DNA from: an uncultured Flavobacteriaceae bacterium
Lineage (GTDB): Bacteria > Bacteroidota > Bacteroidia > Flavobacteriales > Flavobacteriaceae
Assembly: GCA_947504035.1 (NCBI GenBank)
Contig: CANNGA010000005.1
Coordinates: 1 to 64,000, forward strand
Reading direction: 5' to 3'
Length of the DNA: 64,000 nt
Of the stretch, positions 28,457 to 36,627 are shown in pieces (position 1 is the stretch's first letter; the number at the start of each line of letters is the position of its first letter). The translations under genes and the position numbers were made by a program. Under the pieces are notes generated by a model that saw only the letters and a program-made list of their open reading frames with translations, ran no database searches and was not told the DNA's origin.

Positions 28457-30874
28457 ATGGAGTCTATTCCCGAGCTGACAAACAATAATATTTCATTCGA
28501 CGATTTTAAAGCTGAAGTTTTAAACGACTATAAAATTGCAGTATTAAGTCGAGAATGCAGTTTGTTAGGCAGACGGGAAGTTCTTACGGGAAAAGCTAAA
28601 TTTGGTATTTTTGGTGATGGGAAAGAAATACCGCAATTAGCAATGGCTAAAGCGTTTCGCAAAGGCGATTGGCGTTCTGGATACTACAGAGACCAAACCT
28701 TTATGATGGCTATAGGCCAACTTAGCATCGAACAATTTTTTGCAGGGCTTTACGCCAATACCAATTTGGAATACGAACCTATGTCTGCAGGACGCCAAAT
28801 GGGAGGCCATTTCGTAACCCATAGTTTGGATGAAAATGGCAATTGGTACGACTTGACCAAACAGTACAATTCTAGTGCAGACATCTCCCCTACTGCTGGG
28901 CAAATGCCGCGCTTATTAGGTTTGGCACAAGCTTCGAAAGTGTATAGAACCCTAGATAATTTAAAAGGCTCTAAATTCTCTGTAGAAGGGAATGAAGTCG
29001 CATGGGGGACTATAGGTAATGCCAGTACTTCCGAAGGTTTATTTTTTGAAACCATTAATGCCGCTGGTGTTTTACAAGTGCCTATGATAATAAGCATTTG
29101 GGATGACGAATATGGAATTTCTGTTCATGCCAAACACCAAACCACTAAAGAAAACATTTCTGAAATTTTAAAAGGTTTCCAGAAGACAGAAGACAGTAAC
29201 GGCTTAGAAATTCTTAGAATTAAAGGGTGGGACTACCCTAACATTATAGAAACCTATCAAGAAGCAGCAACAATAGCCCGAACGTCTCATGTGCCTGTGT
29301 TGATTCATGTTACCGAACTTACACAACCCCAAGGCCATTCCACATCTGGCTCGCACGAGCGTTATAAGGATGGGGAACGTTTAAAATGGGAAGCCGACCA
29401 TGATTGTAATAAAAAAATGCGCCAATGGATTATTGAAAGCGGTATCGCGACCAACGAAACCCTACTCAATATAGAACGTATTATAAGACGTGAGGTTAAA
29501 GATGGCAGGAATAAAGCCTGGACCACTTTTATGACGCCTGTTAAAAAGGAGCAACAAGAACTGGTTAGCTTATTAGATAAAGTTGCTGAAGGTCATGTAA
29601 ACGGTGTGTTTATCACGCAACTTAAAAGCACTTTAGCTGCTATTAGCGAACCCACTCGAAAAGATATTTTATCGCATGCTAGAAAAGCACTGCGCTATAG
29701 CATTTCCGACAGTAACGCAGCGCATACCGAAGCTTTACGCACTTGGATAGACAACTATTTCAATTTTGTACAACCCCGTTTTAGTTCGCACCTGTACTGC
29801 GAAACCGATCAATCTGCATTACACGCTACCGAAATAAAGCCTGTTTTTGATGAGAGTTCTGAGTTGGTTGATGGCCGTGTGATTATTAGAGATAATTTTG
29901 ATGCTATTTTTAACAAACATCCCGAGAGTTTAATCTTTGGCGAAGACTCTGGTACTATTGGAGATGTAAACCAAGGTTTAGAAGGCCTACAAGCCAAATA
30001 TGGTGAGTTACGCGTTGCCGATGTAGGCATTAGAGAAGCCACTATTATAGGTCAAGGTATAGGCATGGCTTTAAGAGGCTTACGCCCTATTGCAGAGATT
30101 CAATATTTAGATTATATTCTTTATACTTTACATGTTATTAGTGATGATTTGGCCTCCTTGCATTACCGCACGAAAGGGCGTCAAAAAGCACCACTAATTA
30201 TAAGAACCCGTGGGCACCGCTTAGAAGGCATTTGGCATTCAGGTTCACAAATGGGAGGAATTATCAATTTAATGCGCGGCGTATTTGTACTCGTACCTAG
30301 AAATATGACCAAAGCTGCTGGTTTTTATAATACACTTCTAGAAAGTGACGATCCTGCTTTAGTTGTAGAATGTCTAAATGGTTATAGACTTAAAGAACGT
30401 CGCCCTAATAATATGGGGAATTTCAAAACGCCTATTGGCGTGGTAGAAACCCTTATGGAGGGTACAGATATTACTTTAGTCTCTTACGGTTCTACACTTC
30501 GCATTGTAGAACAAGCCGCAAAAGAACTTTTAGCTATAGGCATTGCTGCCGAAATTATTGATGTACAATCCTTAGTGCCTTTCGACATTCACCACGATAT
30601 TGTAAAAAGCATCGCTAAAACCAACCGTTTAATGGTCATAGACGAAGACGTTCCTGGAGGCGCTTCAGCTTATATTTTAGACAAAATTCTTAACACCCAA
30701 GACGCTTTTAAATATTTAGACAGTACGCCTAAAACCGTATCAGCGAAAGCACATCGCCCTGCCTATGGTAACGATGGCGATTACTTCTCTAAACCTTCTG
30801 TAGAAGATATTTATGAGGCAGTTTACGATGTTATGCACGAAACCAATCCAAGTCATTTCCCGAGGTTACGCTAA
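28457..30874 (+). CDS. Fused alpha/beta 2-oxoacid dehydrogenase E1 component
   Basis: About 805 residues from the ATG at 28457; a GTG seven codons upstream is open but overlaps the likely promoter. Thiamine-diphosphate E1 of a branched-chain type 2-oxoacid dehydrogenase complex with both subunits in one chain. Alpha half: GRQMGGHFVTH, a TPP/metal loop reading GNASTSEG instead of GDGxxxEG, then WDDEYGIS. Beta half: FGEDSGTIGDVNQG, the RVADVGIREATIIGQGIGMA block, and GLRPIAEIQYLDYI. The fusion is common in Bacteroidota. E2 and E3 genes are not in the window. Confidence 0.9.
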   Translation: MESIPELTNNNISFDDFKAEVLNDYKIAVLSRECSLLGRREVLTGKAKFGIFGDGKEIPQLAMAKAFRKGDWRSGYYRDQTFMMAIGQLSIEQFFAGLYANTNLEYEPMSAGRQMGGHFVTHSLDENGNWYDLTKQYNSSADISPTAGQMPRLLGLAQASKVYRTLDNLKGSKFSVEGNEVAWGTIGNASTSEGLFFETINAAGVLQVPMIISIWDDEYGISVHAKHQTTKENISEILKGFQKTEDSNGLEILRIKGWDYPNIIETYQEAATIARTSHVPVLIHVTELTQPQGHSTSGSHERYKDGERLKWEADHDCNKKMRQWIIESGIATNETLLNIERIIRREVKDGRNKAWTTFMTPVKKEQQELVSLLDKVAEGHVNGVFITQLKSTLAAISEPTRKDILSHARKALRYSISDSNAAHTEALRTWIDNYFNFVQPRFSSHLYCETDQSALHATEIKPVFDESSELVDGRVIIRDNFDAIFNKHPESLIFGEDSGTIGDVNQGLEGLQAKYGELRVADVGIREATIIGQGIGMALRGLRPIAEIQYLDYILYTLHVISDDLASLHYRTKGRQKAPLIIRTRGHRLEGIWHSGSQMGGIINLMRGVFVLVPRNMTKAAGFYNTLLESDDPALVVECLNGYRLKERRPNNMGNFKTPIGVVETLMEGTDITLVSYGSTLRIVEQAAKELLAIGIAAEIIDVQSLVPFDIHHDIVKSIAKTNRLMVIDEDVPGGASAYILDKILNTQDAFKYLDSTPKTVSAKAHRPAYGNDGDYFSKPSVEDIYEAVYDVMHETNPSHFPRLR

Positions 30875-30911
30875 AATGTACGTTGCCTATTATTCCTTTT
30901 AAGTTGTTTGT

Positions 30912-31388
30912 ATGAAAGCTGTAAATCTTCCTGAGATTAAAAAAGAATTACAAACCTTGCCCAATCACGAACTGGCGCAACTCTGTTTACGTTTGGCCCG
31001 CTTTAAAAAGGAAAACAAAGAATTGCTTACCTATTTATTGTTTGAATCTCACGACGAAAGCAACTATATAGCAACAGTAAAAACGTTTATAGACGACGAA
31101 TTTCAAAGTATCAATACCAGTAATCTGTACTATATAAAAAAGAGTTTACGCAAACTTTTACGTCATGTTAAAAAGTTTATCCGCTACTCTCCAGAAAAGG
31201 AAACAGAAGCCGCGCTACTGCTCTACTTTTGTGAAACGCTACAACGTTTACATCCGCCTATTTCTAGAAGTACGCAACTGCAAAACATGTATGACCGGCA
31301 GCTTGCCTTAGCCCAAAAAGCAATTGCCAAACTGCATGAAGATTTGCAATACGATTACAATCTAATTATTGAAGCACTAGAAAACTAA
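30912..31388 (+). CDS. Conserved hypothetical helical protein
   Basis: 158 residues, no signal peptide or membrane segment, predicted all-helical with many Lys, Leu and Glu. It begins MKAVNLPEIKKELQTLPN and has a KKSLRKLLRHVKKFIRYSPEKETE basic stretch around residues 73-97. It resembles uncharacterised cytoplasmic proteins of Flavobacteriaceae. It follows the E1 gene by 37 bases and may be transcribed with it. Function not recognised. Confidence 0.7.
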   Translation: MKAVNLPEIKKELQTLPNHELAQLCLRLARFKKENKELLTYLLFESHDESNYIATVKTFIDDEFQSINTSNLYYIKKSLRKLLRHVKKFIRYSPEKETEAALLLYFCETLQRLHPPISRSTQLQNMYDRQLALAQKAIAKLHEDLQYDYNLIIEALEN

Positions 31389-31546
31389 CAGCTATTCATA
31401 ACTGTGCCATTCGTTTTCAATTCTAAAATTCCTCTATGTCTTGTCCTTAAACGTTGTTTTTGTATACTCCAGTAAACACGTGTAAAATTCTGAATCTTTA
31501 AGCGCTTGTAAACGCCTCCCTAAATTTTAGTACTTTAGGTCTTATT

Positions 31547-32386
31547 ATGAAAACAATTACCCTACCAGACGAACTGCATTTAAATACAACACAGTCTATT
31601 GCTGTGTATCACTACGAAAGTAATACCGAAATAGAGAAACAACACGTTTTATTACATAAAAATACCTTTAGCTTTCTTCAAGAAGGCACCAAAGAAGTCT
31701 TTTTTGACAATGCTACCTATGCCATAGACAACACACAATTTCTAGTCATGAAGTCTGGACATTGTTTAATGACCGAAAAGCTTTCTAAAGCTTCAAAACA
31801 CTACCGTAGCATTCTATTTTTCTTTTCTAACGACGACATTTTAAAATTTATACAAAAATTTAAACTCAAAACGGCAGCTCCAAAAATCGTATACTCTACA
31901 TACGCCTTTCATTACGATACGTTTATAGAACGTTTCGTTGCGAGTTTACTAGACATTTCTAAACTGTCTAAAGCAATCCAAGAACAGCTTTTAAGCATAA
32001 AATTTGAAGAAATAATGCTGTATCTCATAGCCCTAAAAGGCACCGATTTTCTTAATGCTATACTTAATATTAACAACAATCAAAAGCAAAAGTTCATTCA
32101 AACTATAGAGAACAATAGATTAAACAAATTAACTCTTAAAGAACTGTCGTTTCTGTCTCATATGAGCGTGTCGACCTTTAAGAGAGAATTTGAGAAAAAT
32201 TTTCACAGTTCTCCTAGCAAATGGTTTCAAGATAAGCGGCTAGAACATTCTGCTTTTCTCTTAACGAAAGCATCAAAAAGACCTTCAGATATCTTTGCTG
32301 AAATTGGATATGAAAACTTATCTAATTTTATACAAGCATTTAAAGCCAAATACGGTGTTACGCCAAAGCAATACCAATCACAATGA
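31547..32386 (+). CDS. AraC-family transcriptional regulator
   Basis: 279 residues. Residues about 1-170 are a cupin-like sensor domain of the ExsA type with no obvious ligand motif. Residues about 180-279 carry the two AraC helix-turn-helix units: LTLKELSFLSHMSVSTFKRE, then PSDIFAEIGYENLSNFIQAF with the closing YGVTPKQYQ. DNA-binding activator or repressor. The PEBP gene follows on the same strand about 95 bases downstream with its own promoter box, making it a candidate target. Confidence 0.93.
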   Translation: MKTITLPDELHLNTTQSIAVYHYESNTEIEKQHVLLHKNTFSFLQEGTKEVFFDNATYAIDNTQFLVMKSGHCLMTEKLSKASKHYRSILFFFSNDDILKFIQKFKLKTAAPKIVYSTYAFHYDTFIERFVASLLDISKLSKAIQEQLLSIKFEEIMLYLIALKGTDFLNAILNINNNQKQKFIQTIENNRLNKLTLKELSFLSHMSVSTFKREFEKNFHSSPSKWFQDKRLEHSAFLLTKASKRPSDIFAEIGYENLSNFIQAFKAKYGVTPKQYQSQ

Positions 32387-32442
32387 ACTTTTAGCACTAC
32401 TTTTTGAGCCTTTCTAAGTAGGCTAAACCTCATAAAGTGGCG

Positions 32443-32450
32443 TAAATTTG
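32443..32450 (+). promoter_or_regulatory. -7 box for the PEBP gene
   Basis: TAAATTTG, an exact TAnnTTTG match, 31 bases before the chosen ATG. Confidence 0.55.
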
Positions 32451-32480
32451 CAGTATAAATTAATACTTAAAACAACTATT

Positions 32481-33038
32481 ATGATAAAATTAGTTCAACT
32501 TTTAACCGTATGTATCGCTTTTTCGGCATCGGTTTATGCACAACACACATTTACACTATCCAGTACCGATCTTGGTGGTCAAGCTACAATTAATGAAGAA
32601 TTTAACGGCTTTGGATGTACTGGTAAAAATCAGTCGCCACAATTATCTTGGAAAAACGCTCCAAAAGGCACTAAGAGTTTTGCGGTAACCATGTACGATC
32701 CAGATGCCCCTACTGGTAGTGGTTGGTGGCATTGGCTTGTTTTTAATATTCCGGCAAACAGTAATACATTAGTAACCAACGCGGGTAATACAGCACTAGA
32801 TTTAATGCCTAAAGGCGCTATACAAAGTATCACCGATTACGGCGCAAAAGGCTACGGAGGCCCTTGCCCGCCAGAAGGTCATGGCATACACCAATATATC
32901 ATTACAGTATATGCCTTAAAAACAGACAAACTCGAATTAAATGAAAACACCAATCCTGCAGTAGTAGGGTACTACTTATGGAACAATACCCTAGCCAAAG
33001 CTAGTATTGTGAGCTATTACCAAAGAACTAAAAAATAA
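32481..33038 (+). CDS. YbhB/YbcL-type PEBP protein, exported
   Basis: About 185 residues from the ATG at 32481, chosen because it gives a clean signal peptide (MIKLVQLLTVCIAFSASVYA); an upstream start in the same frame would overlap the promoter. The phosphatidylethanolamine-binding protein fold is shown by MYDPDAPTGSGWWHWLVFNIP (ligand-site DPDAP and HW) and by GPCPPEGHGIHQYIITVYAL. Family members bind anionic ligands; the bacterial role is not clear. Downstream of the AraC regulator. Confidence 0.92.
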   Translation: MIKLVQLLTVCIAFSASVYAQHTFTLSSTDLGGQATINEEFNGFGCTGKNQSPQLSWKNAPKGTKSFAVTMYDPDAPTGSGWWHWLVFNIPANSNTLVTNAGNTALDLMPKGAIQSITDYGAKGYGGPCPPEGHGIHQYIITVYALKTDKLELNENTNPAVVGYYLWNNTLAKASIVSYYQRTKK

Positions 33039-33063
33039 CACCATTAGTTTTACCTCATACAAC

Positions 33064-33106
33064 CAGGCCTATAGCGCTGTCCTAACGACACGTTATAGGC
33101 TTGTTT
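33064..33106 (+). terminator. Terminator after the PEBP gene
   Basis: Arms GCCTATAgCG and CGtTATAGGC around a 14-base loop, followed by TTGTTTAATTT. Confidence 0.75.
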
Positions 33107-33345
33107 AATTTAGTCCCTTTCCTAAAGAAATGTGTCGTGACTCCGCTTTGCATGCGTGTATGCTCCGTTTTTATGACAACTGAAATGACAAGGAGTTTCG
33201 TTTTTAACAACTTTTAGCAATTCTAAAACCTATTTACATCACTTTAAAAAGTCTTCGTGTTTTTAAAAATCTTTTAGATTTGTAGGACATCTATGGGGAA
33301 TTGGTATTTTAGTATTCAATATTATTTTTGTGAGTAAGTTGATAA
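33107..33345. other. Intergenic, nothing recognised
   Basis: AT-rich sequence with a more GC-rich island around 33130-33180. No coding frame or repeat is supported. Confidence 0.35.
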
Positions 33346-33747
33346 ATGATGCAAAAAGTTTGGAAATATATTAAGAAACACAAAATAGTTAATTTATTAA
33401 ACCTTATTCTGCTCCTAATTTTAAGCGTTCCTTTCTCTTATTCTTATGGAAACAATCGAGAAACAGAAAAATTGTATTGGATATCAAATTACATATATAA
33501 TGAACTCGATCTAATTGTCTTTTACTTACCGATACTAGCTTTAACAATTGGGTTCCAGATTGCCACAAAAAAGGTTTGGAAAAATGCGCTTTTGACACTA
33601 AATTTAGGCATTGCTGTTATCTACTTTTTAGAGACATTGTTTTCATTGATAGTTCCAATTCAAGACCATTCATTTGGTCTTGGTCAATTATTAATTTTAA
33701 CGTTATTTCCTTTAATTACATTTATATATAGATTCGAACAATTTTAA
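33346..33747 (+). CDS. Hypothetical four-helix membrane protein
   Basis: 133 residues with about four hydrophobic segments (roughly residues 14-32, 55-72, 80-100 and 110-128) and few charged residues except at the N-terminus (MQKVWKYIKKHK). No family recognised. It is a single gene in a disturbed accessory region, between the PEBP gene and the SDR remnant. Confidence 0.6.
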   Translation: MMQKVWKYIKKHKIVNLLNLILLLILSVPFSYSYGNNRETEKLYWISNYIYNELDLIVFYLPILALTIGFQIATKKVWKNALLTLNLGIAVIYFLETLFSLIVPIQDHSFGLGQLLILTLFPLITFIYRFEQF

Positions 33748-33891
33748 TAGAAATAAAGTCCCCTAAACAATGTTGAATATTTACAAAACCCCTATCTAAT
33801 TTTATTTTCAGCTTTTACCTTCCAAATGCTGCAAATCATACTATAAATTACATCTATTATAAGTAAACAGAATTTAAAAACTAAAATAATA

Positions 33892-34164
33892 TTGAATACT
33901 AAAATCGCAATTATAACTGGTGTTAGCAGCCTAAAAGGCATAGGAAAAGCCATCTGTTGTGAATTAGCAACAAGGGGGTTTGATATTTTTTTCACGTATT
34001 GGTTACCCTATGATATGGAAATGCCTTGGGGCGTAGACCAAGATGAACCCGAAATAATTAAAAAATAAATTTTAGATTTAGGCGTGAGATGTGAAAAACT
34101 AGAATTAGATTTATCTAGAGAAAAAGCATGTGAAACACTATTTACTACAGTTAAAAATGATTAG
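33892..34164 (+). pseudogene. Truncated SDR oxidoreductase remnant
   Basis: Reading from 33892 gives NTKIAIITGVSSLKGIGKAI, the nucleotide-binding start of a short-chain dehydrogenase (extended TGVSxLKGIGxAI variant), then FFTYWLPYDMEMPWGVDQDE, an in-frame stop TAA at 34066-34068, then ILDLGVRCEKLELDLSREKA and a stop at 34162. The rest of the gene, including the Ser-Tyr-Lys active site, is missing. The end coincides with the start of the next lipoprotein gene. The original start seems to be TTG or lost. Broken gene, no product expected. Confidence 0.85.
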
Positions 34165-35356
34165 ACCTTTTTTCTTTTTAAGCCTTAGTGTCGTAGTGAT
34201 GGGCTGCAGTCCCCCTAAGCCCTCACTTAATTACTTTAAACAAACACCTCCAGGTGCTTCACCTATTATTTTTGCCCCAAATAGCATTTCAATAAAGGGC
34301 AGACTAGAACATGGTATTTCTTTTGCTCCCGATACCAAAGAACTTATATTTGGAGTCTTAGACCATGAGAATTGTGGAAAATTATATACCTCAAAAAAGA
34401 CAGCTACAAATTGGGAGCCACCAACGCTATTCGAGCCTCTAAAGAATGATTGCGCTTTCTTACCTTATTTCTCTCCAAATGGACAGACCTTAATATATGC
34501 CAGTTCTAAAACGAATGTTAATGGAGCAACAGATATTTATACTATAAAAAAAGTAAATAATGCTTGGGAGTCGTCTACAATTCGTAAAATGCCATTTAGT
34601 GCGACTAGTAGAGACGCTAATGCTTCTATGACAAATGATGGAACCATTTACTTCTCGTCAACTAGGCATTGTGAAGGCAAAGCAAATTGCCATACTGCAG
34701 ACTTATTTTATTCAAAATTTGTGGCTAACGATTCCCTATACACAACCGCAATTACCGAGTTAGCCTCTCCTAAAGATGAAGAAAGCGTTTTTATAGCGCC
34801 AAAAGAAGATTATATACTATTTTGCAGATATACCGATAAGACAACGTGGATGGATTTGTATATCAGTTACCTAAATAAACATAAAAAGTGGACTGTACCT
34901 AGAATAATTGATGCCTCACTAAATTCAAAAGATTGGGACAGGCGTCCATTTGTAACCATTGATAATCAATTTTTATTTTTTACACGCTTAGAAATTGGTA
35001 AAAAAGGATTGACCGAATCTGATATTTACTGGGCCAATACATCAAAACTTTTTAAGCCTTATGTCTATACTCCTATTTCTAGTTATTTCGTAAAACATGG
35101 CGAAAAATTCGAAATTGCAATGCCTAAGGATTACTTTAAAGATATTGATCATAAGCAATTAACCATAGTCCTTAAAACTAAAATAGATGGCGTAAAGTTT
35201 GATGCCAAAAAAATGACTCTTTCTGGAAGCGCTAATTTTAAAAAGGATATAACCTTAATTTTTGAAGCGTCAGACCCCTATAATAACACAACCCAGAGTA
35301 CCCTAACTTTAAAACTAAAAGATACGTCTGCTACAACCCCCATTGAAACGCCTTGA
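34157..35356 (+). CDS. PD40-repeat (TolB-like propeller) lipoprotein
   Basis: About 399 residues from the ATG at 34157, which gives a lipoprotein signal peptide with lipobox VVVMGC (cysteine near residue 17). The body contains WD40/PD40-like beta-propeller repeats: GISFAPDTKELIFGV, LPYFSPNGQTLIYASS, ASMTNDGTIYFSST and RRPFVTIDNQFLFFTR. The C-terminal part (about 320-390) looks like an Ig-like beta region. Probably faces the periplasm or cell surface. An earlier GTG in the same frame lies within the SDR remnant and is unlikely. Confidence 0.83.
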   Translation: MIRPFFFLSLSVVVMGCSPPKPSLNYFKQTPPGASPIIFAPNSISIKGRLEHGISFAPDTKELIFGVLDHENCGKLYTSKKTATNWEPPTLFEPLKNDCAFLPYFSPNGQTLIYASSKTNVNGATDIYTIKKVNNAWESSTIRKMPFSATSRDANASMTNDGTIYFSSTRHCEGKANCHTADLFYSKFVANDSLYTTAITELASPKDEESVFIAPKEDYILFCRYTDKTTWMDLYISYLNKHKKWTVPRIIDASLNSKDWDRRPFVTIDNQFLFFTRLEIGKKGLTESDIYWANTSKLFKPYVYTPISSYFVKHGEKFEIAMPKDYFKDIDHKQLTIVLKTKIDGVKFDAKKMTLSGSANFKKDITLIFEASDPYNNTTQSTLTLKLKDTSATTPIETP

Positions 35357-35377
35357 CACCTGTTTTAAACCAAAATT

Positions 35378-35788
35378 ATGGATTCTAAAATTATAGAAAT
35401 TGATGCTCAAAAAACTTTAGAGATAAGACAACGTGTCATGTGGCCTGATGCACCCTTAGATGTTGTAAAACTGCCTCATGACAAAAACGGAACGCATTAT
35501 GGATTGTACCTAAATCAAAAATTGATTTCAGTGGTATCGGTTTTCAAATCGTCTAACGAAGTCCAATTTAGAAAATTTGCAACACTACAAGAATTTCAAG
35601 GCAAGGACTTTGGTTCCCAATTACTAACATTCCTATTACACACAGTCGAAGAAGAAAAGTTTGCTAAAATTTGGTGTAACGCTAGAGTTGGTAAAATTAA
35701 TTTTTATGAGAAATTTGGTCTAAAGCAAACCCCTACTGTTTTTGAGAAAAACGGTATTAAATATGTGATTATGGAAAAAATATTCTAA
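35378..35788 (+). CDS. GNAT-family N-acetyltransferase
   Basis: 136-residue single-domain GCN5-related acetyltransferase using acetyl-CoA. Core features: a beta4-type VVSVFKSSNEVQFRKFATLQEFQGKDFGSQLL stretch with the acetyl-CoA loop Q-G-K-D-F-G (residues about 76-81), then IWCNARVGKINFYEKFGL and a final YVIMEKIF. Substrate unknown. It starts 21 bases after the PD40 lipoprotein gene and may share its transcript. Confidence 0.88.
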   Translation: MDSKIIEIDAQKTLEIRQRVMWPDAPLDVVKLPHDKNGTHYGLYLNQKLISVVSVFKSSNEVQFRKFATLQEFQGKDFGSQLLTFLLHTVEEEKFAKIWCNARVGKINFYEKFGLKQTPTVFEKNGIKYVIMEKIF

Positions 35789-35932
35789 AATGGCTCTAAG
35801 AGGCCCCTGTATGGTACATTTTACTGCGGTATTAAAGATACCTTCCAACCTTTACGATGGCACATTTACTTTAGAACATTAAACGCATTTTTTTAATTTA
35901 GGACAACGATTAGAGCATTTCTGAATACATTT

Positions 35933-36008
35933 TATCTGCTATACATCAGATATTTAAAATTATCTGCTTTTTAACAGATATTATTTTTTATCTGCTTTTA
36001 AAAGGATA
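35933..36008 (+). promoter_or_regulatory. Three-fold 28-bp array of TATCTG-N8-CAGATA operators
   Basis: Three copies of a 20-bp inverted repeat start at 35933, 35961 and 35989, exactly 28 bases apart. The first two are perfect (TATCTG, eight bases, CAGATA); the third has the left arm intact and a degenerate right arm (AGGATA), where it runs into the -7 box of the next gene. The sequence between arms is AT-rich and variable. The best candidate binder is the helix-turn-helix of the SatD-family protein encoded immediately downstream, which would make it autoregulated; this is inference. Confidence 0.8.
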
Positions 36009-36014
36009 TATTTG
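36007..36014 (+). promoter_or_regulatory. -7 box of the satD-type operon
   Basis: TATATTTG, an exact TAnnTTTG match, overlapping the right arm of the third operator and lying 14 bases before the ATG. The leader would be almost absent. A protein bound at the third repeat would block RNA polymerase. Confidence 0.65.
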
Positions 36015-36027
36015 AAAAAACAAACTT

Positions 36028-36627
36028 ATGATAGCTGTTATAACAGGAGATATAATCAATTCCAAAGCTGGAGAAGTTAAGAGTTGGTTACCACTTTTAA
36101 AAGAGACACTTAGCATCTACGGCAACACACCTAAACATTGGGAAATATATAGAGGTGATAGTTTTCAGTTATCCTTAGACCCCAAAAAGGCCTTACTTGC
36201 AGCAATTCATATCAAATCTACCCTCAAACAAACTAAAACATTCGATGTAAGGATGGCTATAGGTCTTGGGGAAGAAACATACAGCGCACATAACATAACC
36301 GAATCTAATGGCAGTGCTTATGTAAATTCAGGAGAATGTTTCGAAAATTTAAAAAAAGATTCTTTGGCTCTAAAAACAAATAGTGAAGTTATAGATACTA
36401 CTTTAAATATCATGATTAGATTAGCACTTTTAACCGTAGATAATTGGAGTAGCGTGGTATCTAAAGTCATAAAAACCGCAATAGAACACCCCAATAAACC
36501 TCAAAAAGACTTAGCAAAACGTCTTAATAGGTCTCAAAGTAACATTAGCGAGGCTTTTAAAAGAGGAGGCTATGAAGAAATAATAACCATGAATCAATTT
36601 TACGTTAAACACATTTCTACATTATGA
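36028..36627 (+). CDS. SatD-family protein with C-terminal HTH
   Basis: 199 residues, cytoplasmic. It starts MIAVITGDIINSKAG, the signature beginning of the SatD family, named after the streptococcal acid-tolerance sat operon; the biochemical function is unknown. Residues 1-110 read like a palm-type nucleotide-cyclase/GGDEF fold: first strand with D8, then YRGDSFQL (41-48, D44) at the place of GGDEF, a helix, then VRMAIGLGE (74-82) at the place of the SIG strand. Residues about 158-182 (QKDLAKRLNRSQSNISEAFK) form a helix-turn-helix. Its stop overlaps the next ATG by four bases. The SatD call is fairly secure; the palm interpretation is mine. Confidence 0.8.
   Translation: MIAVITGDIINSKAGEVKSWLPLLKETLSIYGNTPKHWEIYRGDSFQLSLDPKKALLAAIHIKSTLKQTKTFDVRMAIGLGEETYSAHNITESNGSAYVNSGECFENLKKDSLALKTNSEVIDTTLNIMIRLALLTVDNWSSVVSKVIKTAIEHPNKPQKDLAKRLNRSQSNISEAFKRGGYEEIITMNQFYVKHISTL

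Noticed and set aside
28750-29097. Minus-strand frame of 115 codons in the E1 gene
   Set aside because: Antisense to a conserved enzyme; no start or family support.
35933-36008. CRISPR-like array
   Set aside because: Regular 28-bp period looked array-like, but there are only three units, the intervening sequence is 8 bases of AT-rich DNA rather than spacers, and it overlaps a promoter; operators explain it better.
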